64,000 nucleotides of DNA, taken from positions 3,534,001-3,598,000 of the forward strand of contig NZ_CP043575.1 in NCBI RefSeq assembly GCF_014076495.1. The letters run 5' to 3'. Below the pieces are notes generated by a model. The model ran no database searches. It was not told the origin of the DNA and saw only the letters and a program-made list of their open reading frames with translations. Numbering within the stretch: position 1 is the first letter of the stretch; the number at the start of each line of letters is the position of its first letter. The stretch is from Comamonas koreensis. Its GTDB lineage: Bacteria > Pseudomonadota > Gammaproteobacteria > Burkholderiales > Burkholderiaceae_C. This document shows, in pieces, positions 44,081 through 53,158 of the stretch. The position numbers and the translations under genes were made by a program.

Positions 44081-44893
44081 ATGCACCAACGCACCATTTT
44101 CTTTATCTCTGATGGCACCGGCGTGACAGCCGAGACCTTTGGCCGCGCCATCATGAAGCAGTTCGACATCACCACCCGTGCGGTGCGTCTGCCCTTTGTG
44201 GACACGGTCGACAAGGCCCACCAGGCCGTGCACCAGATCAACCACACAGCCGAGAAAGAGGGCAAAAAGCCCATTGTGTTCACCACCTTGGTCGAACCGG
44301 AGACCGTCAAAGTAGTGCATGAGCACTGCAAGGGCCTGGTGATGGACATGTTTGCCACCTTTGTGCAGCCGCTCGAAGACGAGCTGGGCGCCAAGTCGCA
44401 CCACCGCATCGGCCGCTTTACCGACATCAGCGAGAGCAAGGAATATTTCGACCGCATGGAGGCGATCAATTTCAGCCTGGCGCACGATGATGGCCAAACC
44501 AACCATGACCTGGCCGGTGCCGATGTGATTTTGGTCGGGGTCAGCCGCAGCGGCAAGACCCCGACCAGCCTGTACCTGGCAATGCAGTTTGGCCTCAAGG
44601 TCGCCAACTACCCGCTGATCCCCGAGGATTTTGACCGCCAGCAGCTGCCCCCGGCCCTGCTGCCCTATAAAAAGAAGATCTTTGGCCTGACCATTGCACC
44701 CGAGCGCCTGTCCCAGATCCGCAATGAGCGCCGCCCCGACTCACGCTACGCCAGCCTGCAAAACTGCCGCATGGAAGTGGCCGAGGCCGAGTCGATGATG
44801 CGCCGCGCCGGCATCCAGTGGCTGTCGACCACGCACAAGTCCATCGAGGAGATTGCCGCCGTGGTGATGCAGGGACTGAAGCAGGACGAGTGA
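44081..44893 (+). CDS. ppsR: PEP synthase regulatory kinase/phosphorylase (PSRP, DUF299)
   Basis: A 270-residue bifunctional protein that inactivates PpsA with ADP-dependent phosphorylation and reactivates it by phosphorolysis. The P-loop [11 protein letters not shown] lies near residue 153, and [14 protein letters not shown] at the N-terminus is the family hallmark. The start at 44081 (MHQRTIFF) is preferred over the in-frame 44012. The gene is divergent from ppsA with 290 bases between, a common and functionally meaningful pairing. Confidence 0.95.
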   Translation: MHQRTIFFISDGTGVTAETFGRAIMKQFDITTRAVRLPFVDTVDKAHQAVHQINHTAEKEGKKPIVFTTLVEPETVKVVHEHCKGLVMDMFATFVQPLEDELGAKSHHRIGRFTDISESKEYFDRMEAINFSLAHDDGQTNHDLAGADVILVGVSRSGKTPTSLYLAMQFGLKVANYPLIPEDFDRQQLPPALLPYKKKIFGLTIAPERLSQIRNERRPDSRYASLQNCRMEVAEAESMMRRAGIQWLSTTHKSIEEIAAVVMQGLKQDE

Positions 44894-44949
44894 GCGGCGC
44901 GCTGCCGATCGCTGCAAATCGCTGCCCAACACGGCCCCTGGCTATTGCC

Positions 44950-44980
44950 TAACGCTGCGCGGTAGGGATGCGCAACGTTA
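44950..44980. repeat. Imperfect inverted repeat
   Basis: TAACGCTGCGC (44950-44960) is complementary to GCGCAACGTTA (44970-44980) with one mismatch, around nine bases. No T-run follows, so it is not a standard terminator. It could be an operator for the exported protein gene 100 bases downstream or a weak end for ppsR. Confidence 0.4.
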
Positions 44981-45079
44981 CCCTTGCTTCGCACAGCTTT
45001 ACAGCAGGCCGCATGCGCGCCTGCTATAACCAAGCGATCACGGCCCCGTGTGGATGGGCCGCCGCTCAGGAGTTCAAGC

Positions 45080-45535
45080 ATGAACACAACATTGACCTGG
45101 ATCGCCAGCGCCGGCCTCTGTGCCGCGCTGCTGGCCGCCCTGTCCGCCCAAGCCGCCCAGCCGGGCGCTTTTTCCGTGACCGAGACCAAATCGGCCATCG
45201 GTAACAAACCCGCCAAGGCCCCGCGTACCAAGGACCGCTGCATCGGCCCGGAACTGGTGGACAAGGACGGCTTTCTCTATCCCGATCTGATCCTGTCCAA
45301 GCATTTCAGCCAGTGCCGCATCAAGGACAGCAAGCTCTTGGTCAAGAACAACAAGAGCTGGACGGTGACCTGCGGCAAGATGCTGACCGCCCAGGCCAAG
45401 CAAACCAATACCGGTGACAACTTTCATCTGCACATCGATGCAGCACTGCTGGGCGGCGCGATGAAGCAGACGCTGGACTATGAGGCGCAGAGCTTGAAGC
45501 GCCAGTGCACGCCCGAAGACGAGCCGCTGGAATAG
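45080..45535 (+). CDS. Exported protein resembling DUF3617
   Basis: A 151-residue protein with a Sec signal peptide of 26 residues (ending LSAQAA). The mature part has four cysteines in the order CIGPEL, QCRIKD, WTVTCGK and RQCTPED, spaced as in DUF3617 proteins, small periplasmic proteins of unknown function. The cysteines probably form two disulfides. CAGGAG lies eight bases before the ATG; the upstream frame to 44984 is discarded. The gene is alone, between ppsR and a convergent binding-protein gene. Confidence 0.72.
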   Translation: MNTTLTWIASAGLCAALLAALSAQAAQPGAFSVTETKSAIGNKPAKAPRTKDRCIGPELVDKDGFLYPDLILSKHFSQCRIKDSKLLVKNNKSWTVTCGKMLTAQAKQTNTGDNFHLHIDAALLGGAMKQTLDYEAQSLKRQCTPEDEPLE

Positions 45536-45559
45536 GCCCAACCCTACCGCCAAAGAATC

Positions 45560-45577
45560 AGTGGGCCTTGGCCCACT
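45560..45577. repeat. GC-rich hairpin in the 3' region
   Basis: AGTGGGCC pairs perfectly with GGCCCACT across two bases. The following CGGTTTC is a poor T-run, so it is at best a weak terminator between two convergent genes. Confidence 0.5.
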
Positions 45578-45650
45578 CGGTTTCATACCAACAGCGGCCA
45601 GGCCCTGCCCTATGGTGCCTTGTCGGCTAGCGTGGAGGTCACCTAGCTGA

Positions 45651-46439
45651 TTACTTCAGCCACTTCTGCGCCTCTTGCTGCAGCACGCCGCGCAGTGCCA
45701 GCACATCCCAGGTGAACTGCATCACGCGCTGGTAGTCGGCATCGTCCACCGGTAGCATAAAGCCCAGTTGGTTGACGGGGGTCAGCGGCTTGTCCAGGTA
45801 GGCGGCGTAGAGGCGCGGGTCGGCCTTGCTGTAGTGCAGCGCCTCATAGGTCTCGGTGATCATCGCATCGCCCTTGCCCTCGGCGATCAGGCCCGGAATC
45901 TCGGCGTTCTTGTCATGCGTGCTGACCTGGGCGTTCTTCAGGTTCTGCAGCACATAGGCTTCGTTGGTGCCGCCAGGGTTCTTGATCACGCGCACGCTGG
46001 CCTGGTTCAGGCTTTCGGGCGTGGTGAATTTGTCCTTGTCAGCCGCACGCACCAGGGCCACCTTGCCAAACGGCGCGTAGCCCGGCAGCATCTGCACCTT
46101 GCTCAGGCGCGCCACATTGCGCGTGATGCCGCCCACGGCCACATCGAACTTGTTGTCCTGCAGGTCCTGCATCAGCTTGGGCCAGCTGGTGTCCACATAT
46201 TCGACCTTGACCCCCAGCTCCTTGGCCATGGCCTCGACCACCTCGATGTCATGGCCGGCGTATTTGCCATCGGCCTTCATCGCAAAGGGGCGGTAGTCGC
46301 CCGGGGTGCCTACGCGCAGCACCTTGGCCTGCATGATGGCATCGAGCCGGGGGCCCGCCTGGGCAGGCAGCGACAGGGCCGCAAGCGCCGTCGCACTGAC
46401 GGCCATGGCGGCAAGAGTGTTGGTTGTCTTCTGGAACAT
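45651..46439 (-). CDS. Periplasmic binding-protein-like protein, similar to cyclohexadienyl dehydratase PheC
   Basis: A 262-residue exported protein of the polar amino-acid binding-protein fold. A signal peptide ends at PAQAGPR. The pattern RVGTPGDYRPFAMK, VDTSWPKLMQDLQDNKFDVAVGGI and NPGGTNEAYV follows Pseudomonas PheC, a periplasmic enzyme that makes phenylpyruvate or phenylalanine from prephenate or arogenate. Simple amino-acid binding proteins of ABC importers share the same fold, and no permease or ATPase gene is adjacent. Both readings remain open; the NPGGTNE block favours the PheC group. Confidence 0.72.
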   Translation of the reverse strand: MFQKTTNTLAAMAVSATALAALSLPAQAGPRLDAIMQAKVLRVGTPGDYRPFAMKADGKYAGHDIEVVEAMAKELGVKVEYVDTSWPKLMQDLQDNKFDVAVGGITRNVARLSKVQMLPGYAPFGKVALVRAADKDKFTTPESLNQASVRVIKNPGGTNEAYVLQNLKNAQVSTHDKNAEIPGLIAEGKGDAMITETYEALHYSKADPRLYAAYLDKPLTPVNQLGFMLPVDDADYQRVMQFTWDVLALRGVLQQEAQKWLK

Positions 46440-46483
46440 GGTGGCACCTTGGTGGGGTCAACTATCGGGAGGGAAGATCACGC

Positions 46484-46523
46484 AAAAAAAGCGTGCACAC
46501 CGTTGCGGTGTACACGCTTTTTG
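46484..46523. terminator. Terminator between lipoprotein and PheC-like genes
   Basis: AAAAAGCGTG and ACACCG pair with CGGTGT and CACGCTTTTT around TTG, with a single mismatch. It most likely ends the leftward lipoprotein transcript before the next leftward gene begins. Confidence 0.85.
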
Positions 46524-46602
46524 AGACACGCGGCGCCATTGTGTCCCAGCGCCAGCCGCCTGCCCATCGGGGTTCACCCAAGCCTGGCAGGCGCTGCGCC
46601 GA

Positions 46603-47148
46603 TCAATAGCGCGAGATCTGGCCCTGGTTGATCTGCACGCGGTCGCCCGGGCGCAGATCGCCGGGGTTGGGCACATCAAAAATGCGCTGGCCGCCGTTTT
46701 GCAAGTTGATATGGATGCGGTAGCCGCTGACGGTGCTGCGGCCGCTGCTCGACGACTGCTCCAGCGCATTGCCGGCCGCTGCACCACCGGCCACACCCGC
46801 TGCGGTGGCGGCCATGCGGCCAAAGCCGCCGCCCACCTGGTTGCCCAGCACGCCGCCAACCACGGCACCCAAGATGGCGCCTACGCCGGAGGTGCTGCGC
46901 GACTGCGAGCGCAGCTCTTCAATATTGCCTACGGTGCCATATTCCATGCCGTAAGGCGCTTGCTGCGGATAGCCGCCCTGCTGCGGGTAGCTGCCCTGTT
47001 GCTGGGGCGCCGGGCCTTGCGGGTAGCGGTTGTCATAACGGGGCGGTGCCTGGACGCAGGCGGCGAGCACCGAGGTGGCCGCCAGGGCCAGGCCCAGCTT
47101 GCTGGCGCGTTGCAGCAAGCTGCGCGAGCTTGAATTCGATGGGGACAT
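46603..47148 (-). CDS. Outer-membrane lipoprotein with glycine-zipper domain
   Basis: A 181-residue lipoprotein. The lipobox LAAC places the lipidated cysteine at residue 31. A Gln/Pro/Tyr-rich stretch with repeated YPQQ follows, then a glycine-zipper membrane hairpin (GAILGAVVGGVLGNQVGGGFG and GVAGGAAAGNALE) of the 17-kDa antigen/SlyB type, and a small C-terminal domain (YRIHINLQNGGQRIF). Relatives tune outer-membrane integrity. It is preceded on the same strand by dut, 81 bases away, but a separate promoter is likely. Confidence 0.9.
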   Translation of the reverse strand: MSPSNSSSRSLLQRASKLGLALAATSVLAACVQAPPRYDNRYPQGPAPQQQGSYPQQGGYPQQAPYGMEYGTVGNIEELRSQSRSTSGVGAILGAVVGGVLGNQVGGGFGRMAATAAGVAGGAAAGNALEQSSSSGRSTVSGYRIHINLQNGGQRIFDVPNPGDLRPGDRVQINQGQISRY

Positions 47149-47229
47149 TGCGCTCTCCTTTCAGATCACAAAAATGACGTTGCGGTCAAGGCCATCGTGG
47201 CCCTGCCAGTCTCAATACGGTGGGGCGGC

Positions 47230-47679
47230 CTATTTGGTGCCGGTGGAGCCATAGCCCCCGGCGCCACGCTCGGACACATCGCCAAAATCTTCCACTACCT
47301 GAAAGCTCGCCTGCACCACGGGCACGATCACCATTTGCGCGAGGCGCTCCATCGGCTCCAGCACAAAGGGCTGGCTGCTGCGATTCCAGGCGCTGACCAT
47401 CAGCTGGCCTTGGTAGTCGCTGTCGATCAGGCCAACCAGGTTGCCCAGCACGATGCCATGCTTGTGGCCCAGGCCCGATCGCGGCAGGATCATCGCCGCG
47501 TAACCAGGGTCGCGCAGATGGATGGCCAGGCCGGTGGGCACCAGTTGCCAGGCGTTGGGCTCCAGGGTCAGGGGGGCATCGAGGCAGGCGCGCAAGTCCA
47601 GGCCGGCGCTACCAGGGGTGGCGTACTGGGGCAGCTGCGCTTGCATGCGGGGGTCGAGAATCTTCAGGTCAACAATCAT
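47230..47679 (-). CDS. dut: dUTP diphosphatase
   Basis: A 149-residue trimeric dUTPase that hydrolyses dUTP to dUMP and keeps uracil out of DNA. All five motifs are visible: [40 protein letters not shown] and the C-terminal Gly-rich [10 protein letters not shown]. Length is standard. It is read leftward from a start at 47679. In other proteobacteria it often neighbours coaBC; here that gene is not present. Confidence 0.97.
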   Translation of the reverse strand: MIVDLKILDPRMQAQLPQYATPGSAGLDLRACLDAPLTLEPNAWQLVPTGLAIHLRDPGYAAMILPRSGLGHKHGIVLGNLVGLIDSDYQGQLMVSAWNRSSQPFVLEPMERLAQMVIVPVVQASFQVVEDFGDVSERGAGGYGSTGTK

Positions 47680-47862
47680 GGTGGTGGTTCAGCTATCAAT
47701 GCAGCGAAGGCTAGCATATACACAACGCCCGCCAGCGCAGTTGGTGCACCGGCCTACAGCCATTTACCGTATGCATACAAATGCAAGGATTTGCAGCCAC
47801 AGCCGCCAAGCAACCCGCCGCCCCAGACCGTGACCGCATTCTGGCGGGCCCTGGGATGCCGC

Positions 47863-48357
47863 TTAGTCTTTCTGGGACCAGCCCTTTTTGAAGGCCGCAA
47901 TCAGCATCACGATGCCCAGCGGCGGAAACATGATGCCCAGGATCGCGGCAATCAGCACCCCGATGAGCTTGAAGCCGCTGAACGACTTCTTGCTGGCCGT
48001 ACCACTGCCGGCAGAGGTAAAAATCGATGTGGTAGATGCGCCTGAACTGCTGCGCGTTGTGGTGGTCAGCGTCTGCGCCGCGCCCTGGCGCCTGCCCTTG
48101 CGCGTCTGGTCCATCTGGCGGATGCGGTCGAGCAGCTCCTGGGCCTGGTCGGCGATCGGGTTGCTGCTCGCGTGGCTGGATGCAGCCGATGGCAATGGCG
48201 CCTGGCCGTGGCCTGGCCGCGCCGGGCGCTGCATGCTACCCATCGTATGGGCGGCACCGGAGTTCTGCCGGGCGATGAGCTGGTCCACATAGCGCACAAA
48301 GTCGCCGTGCGGTGGTGTGTCATAGACAGACGCGCTGTCCCTGTTCAGCAGTGCCAA
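47863..48357 (-). CDS. Small protein with one C-terminal membrane helix, TTG start
   Basis: A protein of about 164 residues of unknown function. The first half is hydrophilic (SASVYDTPPHGDFVRYVDQLIARQ), a Ser/Thr-rich linker follows, and one hydrophobic helix (LIGVLIAAILGIMFPPLGIVML) sits near the C-terminus. I place the start at TTG (MALLNRD) because GAGGAGAGG lies just upstream and the preceding in-frame sequence looks non-coding. The open frame actually runs to 48597, so a longer form is not excluded. The 183-base gap on its left contains no recognised site. Confidence 0.65.
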   Translation of the reverse strand: MALLNRDSASVYDTPPHGDFVRYVDQLIARQNSGAAHTMGSMQRPARPGHGQAPLPSAASSHASSNPIADQAQELLDRIRQMDQTRKGRRQGAAQTLTTTTRSSSGASTTSIFTSAGSGTASKKSFSGFKLIGVLIAAILGIMFPPLGIVMLIAAFKKGWSQKD

Positions 48358-48617
48358 TGGCCTCTCCTCTTGCCGCCGTCGCTTGCAAGCGGCAGCAGCG
48401 ATTGATAGTTTCAAACTCCGGCATAGCAGCTGTGCATGCCTGGACCCTCTCGTCCCTCTGAGAGTGCATTGTGCTTGACATCTGGCGCCCCCACAACGCG
48501 TCAGATGCGGCGCGCGCTGCCTGCACCCGGCCTTGCTTTCTGTCACAATGGCCTCAACTTTTGTCCATGGCGCAACCCCTGGCGCCAAAAAACCCAAAAT
48601 TTAACGAGGAACCTGCC

Positions 48618-48950
48618 ATGTCGGAATCCCTGATCAAGCACACCAACGAAGCCAGCTTTGAAGGCGATGTTCTGCAACCCAACACCAATGTTCTGGTGGA
48701 CTTCTGGGCCGAATGGTGCGGCCCTTGCAAGCAGATCGCTCCCGTGCTGGAAGAAGTGTCGGTCAGCTACAAGGACAAGCTGCAGATCGCCAAGGTCAAT
48801 GTCGATGAAAACCGCGCCATCTCGGCCAAGTTCGGCATCCGTGGCATCCCCACGCTGATGCTGTTCAAGAACGGCGAACTGGCTGCCACCAAGGTGGGCG
48901 CACTGAACAAGGCCCAATTGACGGCCTTCCTGGACGAGCAACTGGCCTAA
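48618..48950 (+). CDS. trxA: Thioredoxin 1
   Basis: A 110-residue cytoplasmic thioredoxin with the redox site WCGPC at residues 33-37 and the cis-proline loop GIPTLMLF. It reduces disulfides in ribonucleotide reductase, methionine sulfoxide reductases and other enzymes. GAGGA precedes the ATG by about ten bases. trxA followed by rho is a widespread arrangement in proteobacteria. A terminator at 49025-49051 separates them, so rho has its own promoter. Confidence 0.97.
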   Translation: MSESLIKHTNEASFEGDVLQPNTNVLVDFWAEWCGPCKQIAPVLEEVSVSYKDKLQIAKVNVDENRAISAKFGIRGIPTLMLFKNGELAATKVGALNKAQLTAFLDEQLA

Positions 48951-49024
48951 ATCGAACCGCTGGATGCGCAGCCAGCGCGTCTGCATCCCGGCATGGCTGG
49001 CCAGATCTGGCGGCCATCGCCTAC

Positions 49025-49051
49025 AAAGCACGGTTTTGGCCGTGCTTTTTG
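49025..49051. terminator. Terminator after trxA
   Basis: AAAGCACGG pairs with CCGTGCTTT across six bases and continues into T. It lies 75 bases after the trxA stop. Confidence 0.88.
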
Positions 49052-49147
49052 CATTTTTCAAGCATTTGATTTTTCTGTATTTTTATAAAAAAATCAAAAA
49101 TCCTAGCCGCTCTCTGTCCCGCCTGATACATATAGTTGATAATTCAG

Positions 49148-49179
49148 GCAGGATGATCCTGCAGCAACCTGTCTATAAT
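49148..49179 (+). promoter_or_regulatory. rho promoter with palindrome over the -35 region
   Basis: A consensus -10 box TATAAT is at 49174-49179. The -35 position is occupied by GCAGGAT-G-ATCCTGC (49148-49162), a perfect palindrome with a one-base centre, and no good -35 hexamer is seen. This leaves a leader of about 130 bases before rho, a plausible place for the autoregulation known for rho in other bacteria. Confidence 0.55.
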
Positions 49180-49313
49180 CGACATTTAGATCACCGATCG
49201 TATTCCGACCAAGAATAGATCAAGCATGGTCTCCGGCTTCGCGGTCTCCCGCTTATTGCACCGGCTCTGCATCCCCCCTACCTCTAACAGTTACTCCGTT
49301 CTGGAGTCTATCC

Positions 49314-50576
49314 ATGCACTTAAATGAGCTCAAGGCACTGCATGTGTCTGAAGTCCTCAAGCTGGCAGAAGAGCTTGAAATTGAAAATACTGGCCGCATG
49401 CGCAAACAGGAGTTGATGTTTGCGATCATCAAGAAGCGAGCCAAGGCCGGTGAACAGGTTTTTGCCGATGGCGTTCTGGAAATCCTGCCCGACGGATTTG
49501 GCTTTCTGCGAAGCCTCGACACCAGCTTTACCGCCAGCACCGACGATATCTACATCTCCCCCAGCCAGGTGCGCCGCTTCAATCTGCACACCGGCGACAT
49601 GATCGAAGGCGAAGTGCGCACCCCCAAGGATGGCGAGCGTTACTTTGCCTTGACCAAGCTCGACAAGGTCAACGGCCTGCCTCCCGAGCAAAACAAGCAC
49701 AAGATGATGTTCGAGAATCTGACGCCGCTGTTCCCCAAGGAACAGATGCGTCTGGAGCGCGACATCAAGGCCGAGGAAAACATCACCGGCCGCCTGATCG
49801 ACATCATCGCGCCGATTGGCCGTGGCCAGCGCGCACTGATCGTCGCGGCCCCCAAGAGCGGCAAGACGATGATGATGCAAAGCATTGCACACGCCATCAC
49901 CGCCAACTACCCCGATGTGCACATGATGGTGCTGCTGATCGACGAGCGTCCGGAAGAAGTGACGGAAATGCAGCGCTCGGTCAAGGGCGAGATCATTGCA
50001 TCGACCTTTGACGAGCCCGCCGCCCGCCACGTGCACGTGGCCGAGATGGTCATCGAGCGCGCCAAGCGCCTGGTGGAAATGGGCCAGGATGTCGTCATCA
50101 TGCTCGACTCCATCACCCGCCTGGCCCGCGCCTACAACAACGTGGTGCCTTCGTCGGGCAAGGTGCTCTCCGGTGGTGTGGACGCCAATGCGCTGCAGCG
50201 CCCCAAGCGCTTCTTTGGCGCGGCCCGCAATGTCGAAGAAGGTGGCTCGCTCACCATCATCGCCACCGCACTGGTCGACACCGGCAGCCGCATGGACGAA
50301 GTGATCTTTGAAGAATTCAAGGGCACGGGCAACAGCGAGCTGCACCTGAGCCGCCGTCTGTATGAAAAGCGCGTCTTCCCGGCCATCGAGCTCAACAAGA
50401 GCGGCACGCGCCGCGAAGAGATGCTGCTCGCTCCCGAGATCCTGCAAAAGACCCGCATCCTGCGCCAGTTCATGTACAACATGGACGAGATCGAGTCCAT
50501 GGAACTGATGATCAAGAACATGAAGCAGACCAAGAGCAATGTCGAGTTCTTCGACATGATGCGCCGCGGCGGCTAA
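49314..50576 (+). CDS. rho: Transcription termination factor Rho
   Basis: A 420-residue hexameric RNA helicase that ends untranslated transcripts. Residues 1-45 are the N-terminal helix bundle, then comes the RNA-binding cold-shock-like domain ([15 protein letters not shown]), then the ATPase core with Walker [10 protein letters not shown] and Walker [30 protein letters not shown] is the R-loop region. Length and sequence are standard, with no insertion. It is transcribed from its own TATAAT promoter and ends at the terminator 50604-50632. Confidence 0.98.
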   Translation: MHLNELKALHVSEVLKLAEELEIENTGRMRKQELMFAIIKKRAKAGEQVFADGVLEILPDGFGFLRSLDTSFTASTDDIYISPSQVRRFNLHTGDMIEGEVRTPKDGERYFALTKLDKVNGLPPEQNKHKMMFENLTPLFPKEQMRLERDIKAEENITGRLIDIIAPIGRGQRALIVAAPKSGKTMMMQSIAHAITANYPDVHMMVLLIDERPEEVTEMQRSVKGEIIASTFDEPAARHVHVAEMVIERAKRLVEMGQDVVIMLDSITRLARAYNNVVPSSGKVLSGGVDANALQRPKRFFGAARNVEEGGSLTIIATALVDTGSRMDEVIFEEFKGTGNSELHLSRRLYEKRVFPAIELNKSGTRREEMLLAPEILQKTRILRQFMYNMDEIESMELMIKNMKQTKSNVEFFDMMRRGG

Positions 50577-50603
50577 ACCCCGCCCTGCGCCCACCGGCCT
50601 GCC

Positions 50604-50632
50604 AACCCTCCGCTCAACACGGAGGGTTTTTT
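50604..50632 (+). terminator. Terminator after rho
   Basis: AACCCTCCG pairs with CGGAGGGTT around CTCAACA and runs into T6. It lies 28 bases after the rho stop. Confidence 0.9.
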
Positions 50633-50870
50633 CATGCCTGCGCTGGCCTGTGCGTGCCCGCTACCGTCCAGGTCACACCACGGCCCGGTTGCACGGGCAG
50701 GCTCGATCACACCAGGCCAGGAGGCCCAGGCGCTGGGACGGCTGGATTTCCCGATGGCGCCCGTCTGGCTGCATGCGGGGCGCAAGCCGGGCTAAAGGCC
50801 TTCCCATCAAGACTTTGCCATGGCGTCGCGTATCCCGCAAATGGACATCAGCCGACTGAAACCCCAGGTT

Positions 50871-50998
50871 TTGCTGAAAACAAACCCATCCTATGCAATA
50901 ATGGAGGGCTTTTATTGCGGAAAGTACGCCCAGTTTACTGGGATGCAAAGGTTGCATCCGGCTTGGCACGGCTCCCGCACTTGACCTAAGGAAGAATC
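50871..50998 (+). promoter_or_regulatory. Structured leader of rpmE2
   Basis: The 422-base gap between rho and rpmE2 holds no gene. Its last part contains a -35-like TTGCTG (50871) and an AT-rich TATGCAATAAT (50892-50902), then an 8-bp perfect hairpin, GGATGCAA/TTGCATCC with loop AGG (50941-50959), about 40 bases before the start codon. Leaders that let L31 regulate its own message are described in other phyla. Whether this one acts so is inference. The promoter spacing is not ideal. Confidence 0.45.
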
Positions 50999-51244
50999 AT
51001 GAAAGAAGGCATTCACCCAGACTACCGCGAAGTGTTGTTCGTGGACCTGTCCAACGGCTTCAAGTTTGTGACCCGCTCGTGCGTGAACACCAAGGAAACC
51101 GACACCTTCGAAGGCAAGGAATACCCGCTGTTCAAGCTGGATACCTCGTCTGAGTCGCACCCTTTCTACACCGGCACCCAAAAGTCGGTGGACAACATGG
51201 GCGGCCGTGTGGAGCGTTTCCGCAACCGTTTCGGCAAGAAGTAA
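50999..51244 (+). CDS. rpmE2: 50S ribosomal protein L31, type B
   Basis: An 81-residue L31. Only one cysteine is present (SCVNT), so this is the zinc-free type B form rather than the CxxC zinc-ribbon form. The C-terminal [22 protein letters not shown] is diagnostic of type B. AAGGAAG precedes the ATG by six bases. In species that hold both forms, type B is induced by zinc starvation; no Zur box is recognised here, so it may be the only, constitutive L31. Two intrinsic terminators follow. Confidence 0.96.
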   Translation: MKEGIHPDYREVLFVDLSNGFKFVTRSCVNTKETDTFEGKEYPLFKLDTSSESHPFYTGTQKSVDNMGGRVERFRNRFGKK

Positions 51245-51254
51245 TTTGCTTGGC

Positions 51255-51338
51255 AAAAGGGCTGCGGGCCGCAAGGCCTGGCGCCCTTTTTGTCTGTGCA
51301 ATCCAAAGGCAGTGCGACACCGTACTGCCTTTTTTTAT
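51255..51338 (+). terminator. Two tandem terminators after rpmE2
   Basis: The first pairs AAAAGGGC (51255-51262) with GCCCTTTT (51283-51290), enclosing a GGCC-GCAA-GGCC hairpin. The second pairs AGGCAGT (51307) with ACTGCCT and runs into seven T by 51337. Tandem terminators fit a strongly expressed ribosomal protein gene. Confidence 0.85.
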
Positions 51339-51437
51339 TGACCCGCTTGGCGGACCCGCAGACAATGCGCGGTTCTCCTACATTTCTGGTGCAGGGCCTG
51401 ATAAGCTGCTGAGCCTTGCTCCCTTTGGTAAGCCCGT

Positions 51438-53150
51438 GTGAATTTTCCGACCCCAGCCATCGTCTCCCAAGCCGCTGTACGCCCTCTGCCGCGTGCACTC
51501 CTGCTGCTGCTGTGCCTGGCCTATGTGGTGCCCGGCTTTATCGCCCGCGCACCCTGGAAGACCTTGGACATCACCAGCTATGGCTACGCCTTGGCGCTGG
51601 CAGAAGGCCGGACCCCCTGGCTGGCGCCGGAGATTCTGGGCCTGAGCCCGGACACCGAGGGTCTGATCCCCTACTGGCTGGGCGCCTGGGCCATCCAGGC
51701 CTTTGGCGACTTCATCTCGCCTGAGCTGGCCAGCCGCCTGCCATTTGCCGCCCTGCTCTGGCTGGCCTTGATGGCCACCTGGTATGCCGTGTACTACCTG
51801 GCGCGCAGCCCTGGAGCGGGCCCCGTGGCCTTTGCCTTTGGCGGCGAAGCCAACGAGATTGACTATGCGCGCGCGATGGCCGATGGTGGCCTGCTGGCGC
51901 TGATTGCCTGCCTGGGCCTGGCCCAGCCCTCGCACGAGGCCAGCAGCTACGTGGTGCAGCTGTCGGGCGTGTGCTTTGTGTTCTATGCGGCTGCCTGTAT
52001 TCCCATCCGCTTTGGCACGCCGCTGTGCATAGGCGCGGTAGGCTTGGTGATGCTGGCGCTGAGCGGCGCGCCCACCTATGCGGTCTGCCTGGGTCTGGGC
52101 GTGGCCTTGATCCTGGCGCTCACCCCCGTCGATGCCAAGCTGCGCGCGCGCAGCCTGCAGGCCGCAGGCGTCTTTGCCATTTTGGGCGTGGCCGCCTTGC
52201 TGCTAGCCGTCTACCTGCACCAGTGGCAATGGCGCATCCTGCCGGCCGAGCATTTCCGCCAGTTGCGCCCGCTGTTTGAGCTGGTGGTCTGGTATGTGTG
52301 GCCGGCCTGGCCGCTGGCGCTGTGGTCGCTGTGGATCTGGCGCCGCCAGGTGGCCGACTGGCGCTTTGTGCACCGCCATCTGTGGCTGCCCATCCTGCTG
52401 GGCGCCTTGGCGCTGGTCAACACCGTCATCACCACCCCGTCCGATCGCGCGTTGCTGCTGGGCCTGCCCGCGTTTGCCGCGTTGGCCGCTTTTGCGCTGC
52501 CCACCTTCCGCCGCGCCATGGCGGCGCTGATCGACTGGTTCACCCTGCTTTTTTTCAGCGCTGCGGCCATCACCATCTGGGTGATCTGGCTGGCGGTCTA
52601 CACCGGCACCCCAGCCAAGCCAGCGGCCAATGTGGCCCGCATTGCCCCTGATTTTGTCGCGCAGTTCTCGCTGCCGCAGTTTGTCATTGCCGTGCTGGCG
52701 ACCTTGGCCTGGTGCGCACTGGCCTTCTGGCGCGCGCGCCGCAACCGGCCCGAGATCTGGCGCAGCCTGGTGCTGCCTGCGGGCGGCACCGTGCTCAGCT
52801 GGATCTTGCTGATGAGCATCTGGATGCCGATGCTGGACTATGGCCGCAGCTACACCGCCCAGGTGCAGGCGCTGGGCAAGGTGCTTCCCGCCCCCGCATC
52901 GGCCGGCTGCGTGGCCGCCTGGGGCCTGAGCCGCTCGCAGATTGTGGCCATGCAGGCCCAGGGCGGCTGGCAGCTCAAGACCTTGACCGACCCCACCAGC
53001 GCATCGTGCAACTGGCTGGCCATGCCGCTCGAATCACAGCGCACCCCGAGCAACGAGGTGCTGGGCCCTGAGTGGACGCGGCTGGCGGCCGTTGCCCGCC
53101 CGACCGACAAGAACGCGGAGATCGTCATCTACCGTCGTCAACCGGGTTGA
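51438..53150 (+). CDS. ArnT/PMT-like membrane glycosyltransferase
   Basis: A 570-residue protein with about 11-13 membrane helices and a short soluble C-terminal domain. The first loop contains KTLDITSYGYALALAEGRTPWL and PYWLGAW, a pattern reminiscent of GT-C glycosyltransferases such as ArnT, where an acidic residue of this loop is catalytic. These enzymes transfer a sugar from a lipid carrier to lipid A or protein. The start is a GTG at 51438 with a weak ribosome site, so the N-terminus is uncertain. It is followed after eight bases by a MATE exporter, suggesting co-expression. Substrate unknown. Confidence 0.75.
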   Translation: MNFPTPAIVSQAAVRPLPRALLLLLCLAYVVPGFIARAPWKTLDITSYGYALALAEGRTPWLAPEILGLSPDTEGLIPYWLGAWAIQAFGDFISPELASRLPFAALLWLALMATWYAVYYLARSPGAGPVAFAFGGEANEIDYARAMADGGLLALIACLGLAQPSHEASSYVVQLSGVCFVFYAAACIPIRFGTPLCIGAVGLVMLALSGAPTYAVCLGLGVALILALTPVDAKLRARSLQAAGVFAILGVAALLLAVYLHQWQWRILPAEHFRQLRPLFELVVWYVWPAWPLALWSLWIWRRQVADWRFVHRHLWLPILLGALALVNTVITTPSDRALLLGLPAFAALAAFALPTFRRAMAALIDWFTLLFFSAAAITIWVIWLAVYTGTPAKPAANVARIAPDFVAQFSLPQFVIAVLATLAWCALAFWRARRNRPEIWRSLVLPAGGTVLSWILLMSIWMPMLDYGRSYTAQVQALGKVLPAPASAGCVAAWGLSRSQIVAMQAQGGWQLKTLTDPTSASCNWLAMPLESQRTPSNEVLGPEWTRLAAVARPTDKNAEIVIYRRQPG

Positions 53151-53158
53151 AGGCGCGT

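Noticed and set aside
44943..44983. Possible integron attC site
   Set aside because: GCCTAAC fits one half of an attC core, but the other end reads GTTACCC and breaks the GTTRRRY pattern. There is no integrase or cassette array.
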